Positions 7,024 through 8,112 of a stretch of 8,112 nt of DNA are shown piece by piece. A program made the translations under genes and the position numbers. The DNA is from Chloroflexota bacterium. GTDB lineage: Bacteria > Chloroflexota > UBA6077 > CF-72. Each line of letters opens with the position of its first letter. The first letter of the stretch is position 1. The notes below the pieces were generated by a model. It did not search any database and was not told where the DNA came from. It saw nothing but the letters and a program-made list of their open reading frames with translations. The DNA lies in the NCBI GenBank assembly GCA_019247135.1, contig JAFAPL010000679.1, positions 1 through 8,112 of the forward strand. Direction: 5' to 3'.

Positions 7024-7036
7024 CTCACCAGGTGAG
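7024..7036. repeat. short palindrome CTCACC-A-GGTGAG
   Basis: Perfect 6-bp arms around a central A, directly overlapping the last codons of the minus-strand regulator-tail frame. It could be part of a transcription end or an operator, but there is no T-tract on either side. It has the same overall form as the palindrome at 6750-6762, also with GGTG in the right arm. Confidence 0.3.
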
Positions 7037-7051
7037 CCATCATAAAGTCGG

Positions 7052-7077
7052 GCGATCGCGTCAGCGCTGACGATCGC
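7052..7077. repeat. 26-bp imperfect palindrome with perfect 14-bp core
   Basis: The core CGTCAGCGCTGACG (7059-7072) is its own reverse complement. GCGAT (7052-7056) and ATCGC (7073-7077) extend the symmetry, with two unpaired bases (7057-7058) on the left. It could be a dimeric-repressor operator or form a strong cruciform/hairpin without a loop. It lies inside a doubtful minus-strand reading frame, and part of the symmetry encodes its VSADAIAR stretch, so coding chance is possible. Confidence 0.45.
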
Positions 7078-7283
7078 ATACTCTTCCCCGTTCGCCGCGG
7101 TGGTCCAGTCGCCGGCGTCCAATGCGGACCTGGCATTCCGGAGGCCCTTGTCCCGGCGACGTGTCAGCTCGGCTACCACGCGCGAGTCAGGCTGGGTACC
7201 AGGCTGATGCGCGGCCCCAGCAAGTCGGTGAGCAGATTCAGACACCCAGGCTGCAGGCATGCGCAACCGTTTCGTGGTCGAGC

Positions 7284-7545
7284 TCAGTCAACAGTGTCCG
7301 CCGATACAATTGCCTCACGCAGCGCCGCCAGGTAGTACGTGCTGTACTCCGAGTCGCTGGTCCAGCGGTGGCGTTCATCCAGCAGTCGCATCAATTCATC
7401 ATCTCCGCGGCGCCAGCCTTCCACCGTAAGCGCGTCGTTTTCAACCTGCCACAGTTCAACTTCGTACGCGCTCGCGAGTACAGCACGCATGTGGAGAGAC
7501 AGCAATTTCGACCGAGGCTGTTCCACTAGCGCAGAGCCGGCCTGT
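7284..7545 (-). pseudogene. possible GAF-like domain start, fragment downstream of the HTH-GAF remnant
   Basis: The minus-strand frame ending at TGA 7284-7286 encodes roughly 85 sensible residues. These are LVEQPRSKLLSLHMRAVLAS, then YEVELWQVENDALTVEGW, a charged stretch, and YYLAALREAIVSADTVD. The order of a small-hydrophobic helix, a two-strand hairpin (YEVELWQVENDALTVEGW) and a later ALREA segment with a strand is what the first half of a GAF domain looks like. The core second half is missing because the frame stops. The frame is open back to 7688, but that part overlaps another frame that gives better GAF similarity, so the real portion probably begins near 7545, just after that frame ends. 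A single frameshift near 7550 would connect the two. I cannot name a family with confidence. Confidence 0.3.
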
Positions 7546-7918
7546 TCAAGCGCTCCGGTGGCTGGCCCGCTCGCGTGCCACCAGCGCCACCTGGTACGCG
7601 ACAAACTGCAACAGCCCCAGGTCGGCCGGCGAGAAGTAGTTTGCAATCGCCGACGACATGGCAAGCACGCCACTCGTGCCATCCGCAATCTCGAGAGGCA
7701 CGCCTACAGTCGAGCGGACCCCGAGATCACGACGGACGAATGTGCGCCACGTGGTTGGCGACGGTGCCCGGCGTCAGCGCGAGCGGTTCGGCAATCTGGT
7801 CGTTGCTGAGCCCTTCGGCAACCAGTTCGGCGATCTCTCGTTCGCGCTGAGTCAGCAAATCGGTTATGTGGACAGGCACGTCCGAGTAGACGTGGTCTGT
7901 CGAATCGTAGCGCAGCAT
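7546..7918 (-). pseudogene. LuxR-type HTH / GAF regulator, internally deleted and frameshifted
   Basis: Minus-strand ATG 7918 has a good Shine-Dalgarno (AAGAAGGG, 7923-7930) and opens a 63-residue frame. Residues 22-60 are a LuxR/GerE-type HTH: LTQREREIAELVAEGLSNDQ, then IAEPLALTPGTVANHVAHI. It stops at 7727-7729 before the last helix of the HTH. The usual R of AERL is P45, which should disturb the helix. After the codons for HI and one extra base, a different frame (7737 down to a TGA at 7546-7548) continues as VRRDLGVRSTVGVPLEIADG, then TSGVLAMSS and YFSPADLGLLQFVAYQVALV. This is the C-terminal half of a GAF domain. In full-length proteins of this kind the HTH ends with LRKLGVRSR and a complete GAF follows. 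The sequence is therefore best explained by deletion of the HTH end and first GAF half. The product is probably non-functional. Confidence 0.6.
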
Positions 7919-7922
7919 TCAG

Positions 7923-7930
7923 CCCTTCTT
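7923..7930 (-). promoter_or_regulatory. ribosome binding site of the HTH-GAF remnant
   Basis: AAGAAGGG on the minus strand lies four bases before ATG 7918. It supports this codon as the original start and shows the gene had a normal translation signal before it decayed. Confidence 0.5.
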
Positions 7931-8112
7931 TGGGCCGTGTGCGGCGGCTCACACGACCTATCGACAAACGAGCCCTTACGGTGCGCTGATGGCAGCGGGT
8001 GAACGATCCCGCGGGTCTGCGTCAAGCCATGCCGAGCGTAGGCGCCAGTGCCAGAAGAGCCCTCTCACCATACACCATCCGAGGCGTACCTGTTGGCCGG
8101 CACCGCCACTCG
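7931..8112. other. right edge, no recognisable gene
   Basis: I see no convincing coding sequence, RNA gene or clear promoter here. A plus-strand frame from ATG 7989 stays open to the window edge, but its Arg/His/Pro/Cys-rich translation resembles a codon shadow. The stretch should contain the promoter of the minus-strand HTH-GAF remnant, but no clear -35/-10 pair is visible. Confidence 0.4.

Larger units (their letters stand above)
7021..7260 (-). pseudogene. possible C-terminal remnant of a MalT/LAL-type transcriptional regulator
   Basis: On the minus strand a frame of about 80 residues ends at TAG (7021-7023). It begins at ATG 7260 or the TTG at 7266, neither with a convincing ribosome site. 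Its last half reads RRRDKGLRNARSALDAGDWT, continuing TAANGEEYAIVSADAIARL. The spacing of this (RD--L--AR-AL----W--A---G------AIA--L) recalls the tail of large ATPase-type LuxR/AfsR regulators, where AR-ALGE--F--AW--GR-LSLE-AIA-AL is common. No ATPase, TPR or HTH part is present here, and the reading frame upstream is interrupted, so if the likeness is real this is a leftover fragment. It lies on the same strand as the HTH-GAF remnant. The assignment is tentative; it may be a chance open frame. Confidence 0.3.

Noticed and set aside
7575..7850. Plus-strand frames in 7122-8002
   Set aside because: Their translations are Arg/Ser/Pro-rich with no motifs, and the minus strand of the same DNA shows HTH and GAF patterns.

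Overview
The window is GC-rich bacterial chromosomal DNA. The gene families present, and the N-terminal LuxR-type HTH plus GAF remnant near the right end, recall soil or aquatic Chloroflexota (or deep-branching Actinomycetota). That is a guess from family resemblance; no marker gene fixes the taxonomy.

Left part (1-2372, + strand): the 3' end of a PLP-dependent D-cysteine desulfhydrase / ACC deaminase-like gene, then a hypothetical polytopic membrane protein, then a 12-helix-type NnrS-like membrane protein. The last two lie 43 nt apart and are probably co-transcribed.

Centre (2463-6661, + strand): a complete carbohydrate-type ABC importer operon. It encodes a lipoprotein solute-binding protein, a MalF/UgpA-type permease, a MalG/UgpE-type permease and a MalK/UgpC-type ATPase. 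Genes overlap or are separated by 6-9 nt. A plausible promoter (TTGATC, 17 bp, extended-10 TGcTACGCT) lies just upstream of the binding-protein gene. The ATPase stop overlaps, as GTGA, the start of a 69-residue reading frame that is recognisably only the C-terminal tail of a GH63/MGH1-type or amylo-1,6-glucosidase-like glycoside hydrolase. The operon therefore probably once continued into a glycosidase acting on the imported sugar, most of which has been lost. This is the best clue to the substrate: an alpha-glucoside, or a glucosyl- or mannosylglycerate-like compound.

Right part (6868-8112): no intact gene is visible. The minus strand carries fragments of signalling or regulatory proteins: a LuxR-type HTH joined out of frame to the end of a GAF domain, a possible second GAF start, and a possible tail of a MalT-like (LAL) regulator. 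Together with the glycosidase stub this looks like a region of gene decay. I found no CRISPR array, tRNA, rRNA, transposase or intact defence system, and no convincing new system. The most useful observations are the hydrolase stub at the operon end and the internal deletion in the HTH-GAF gene.
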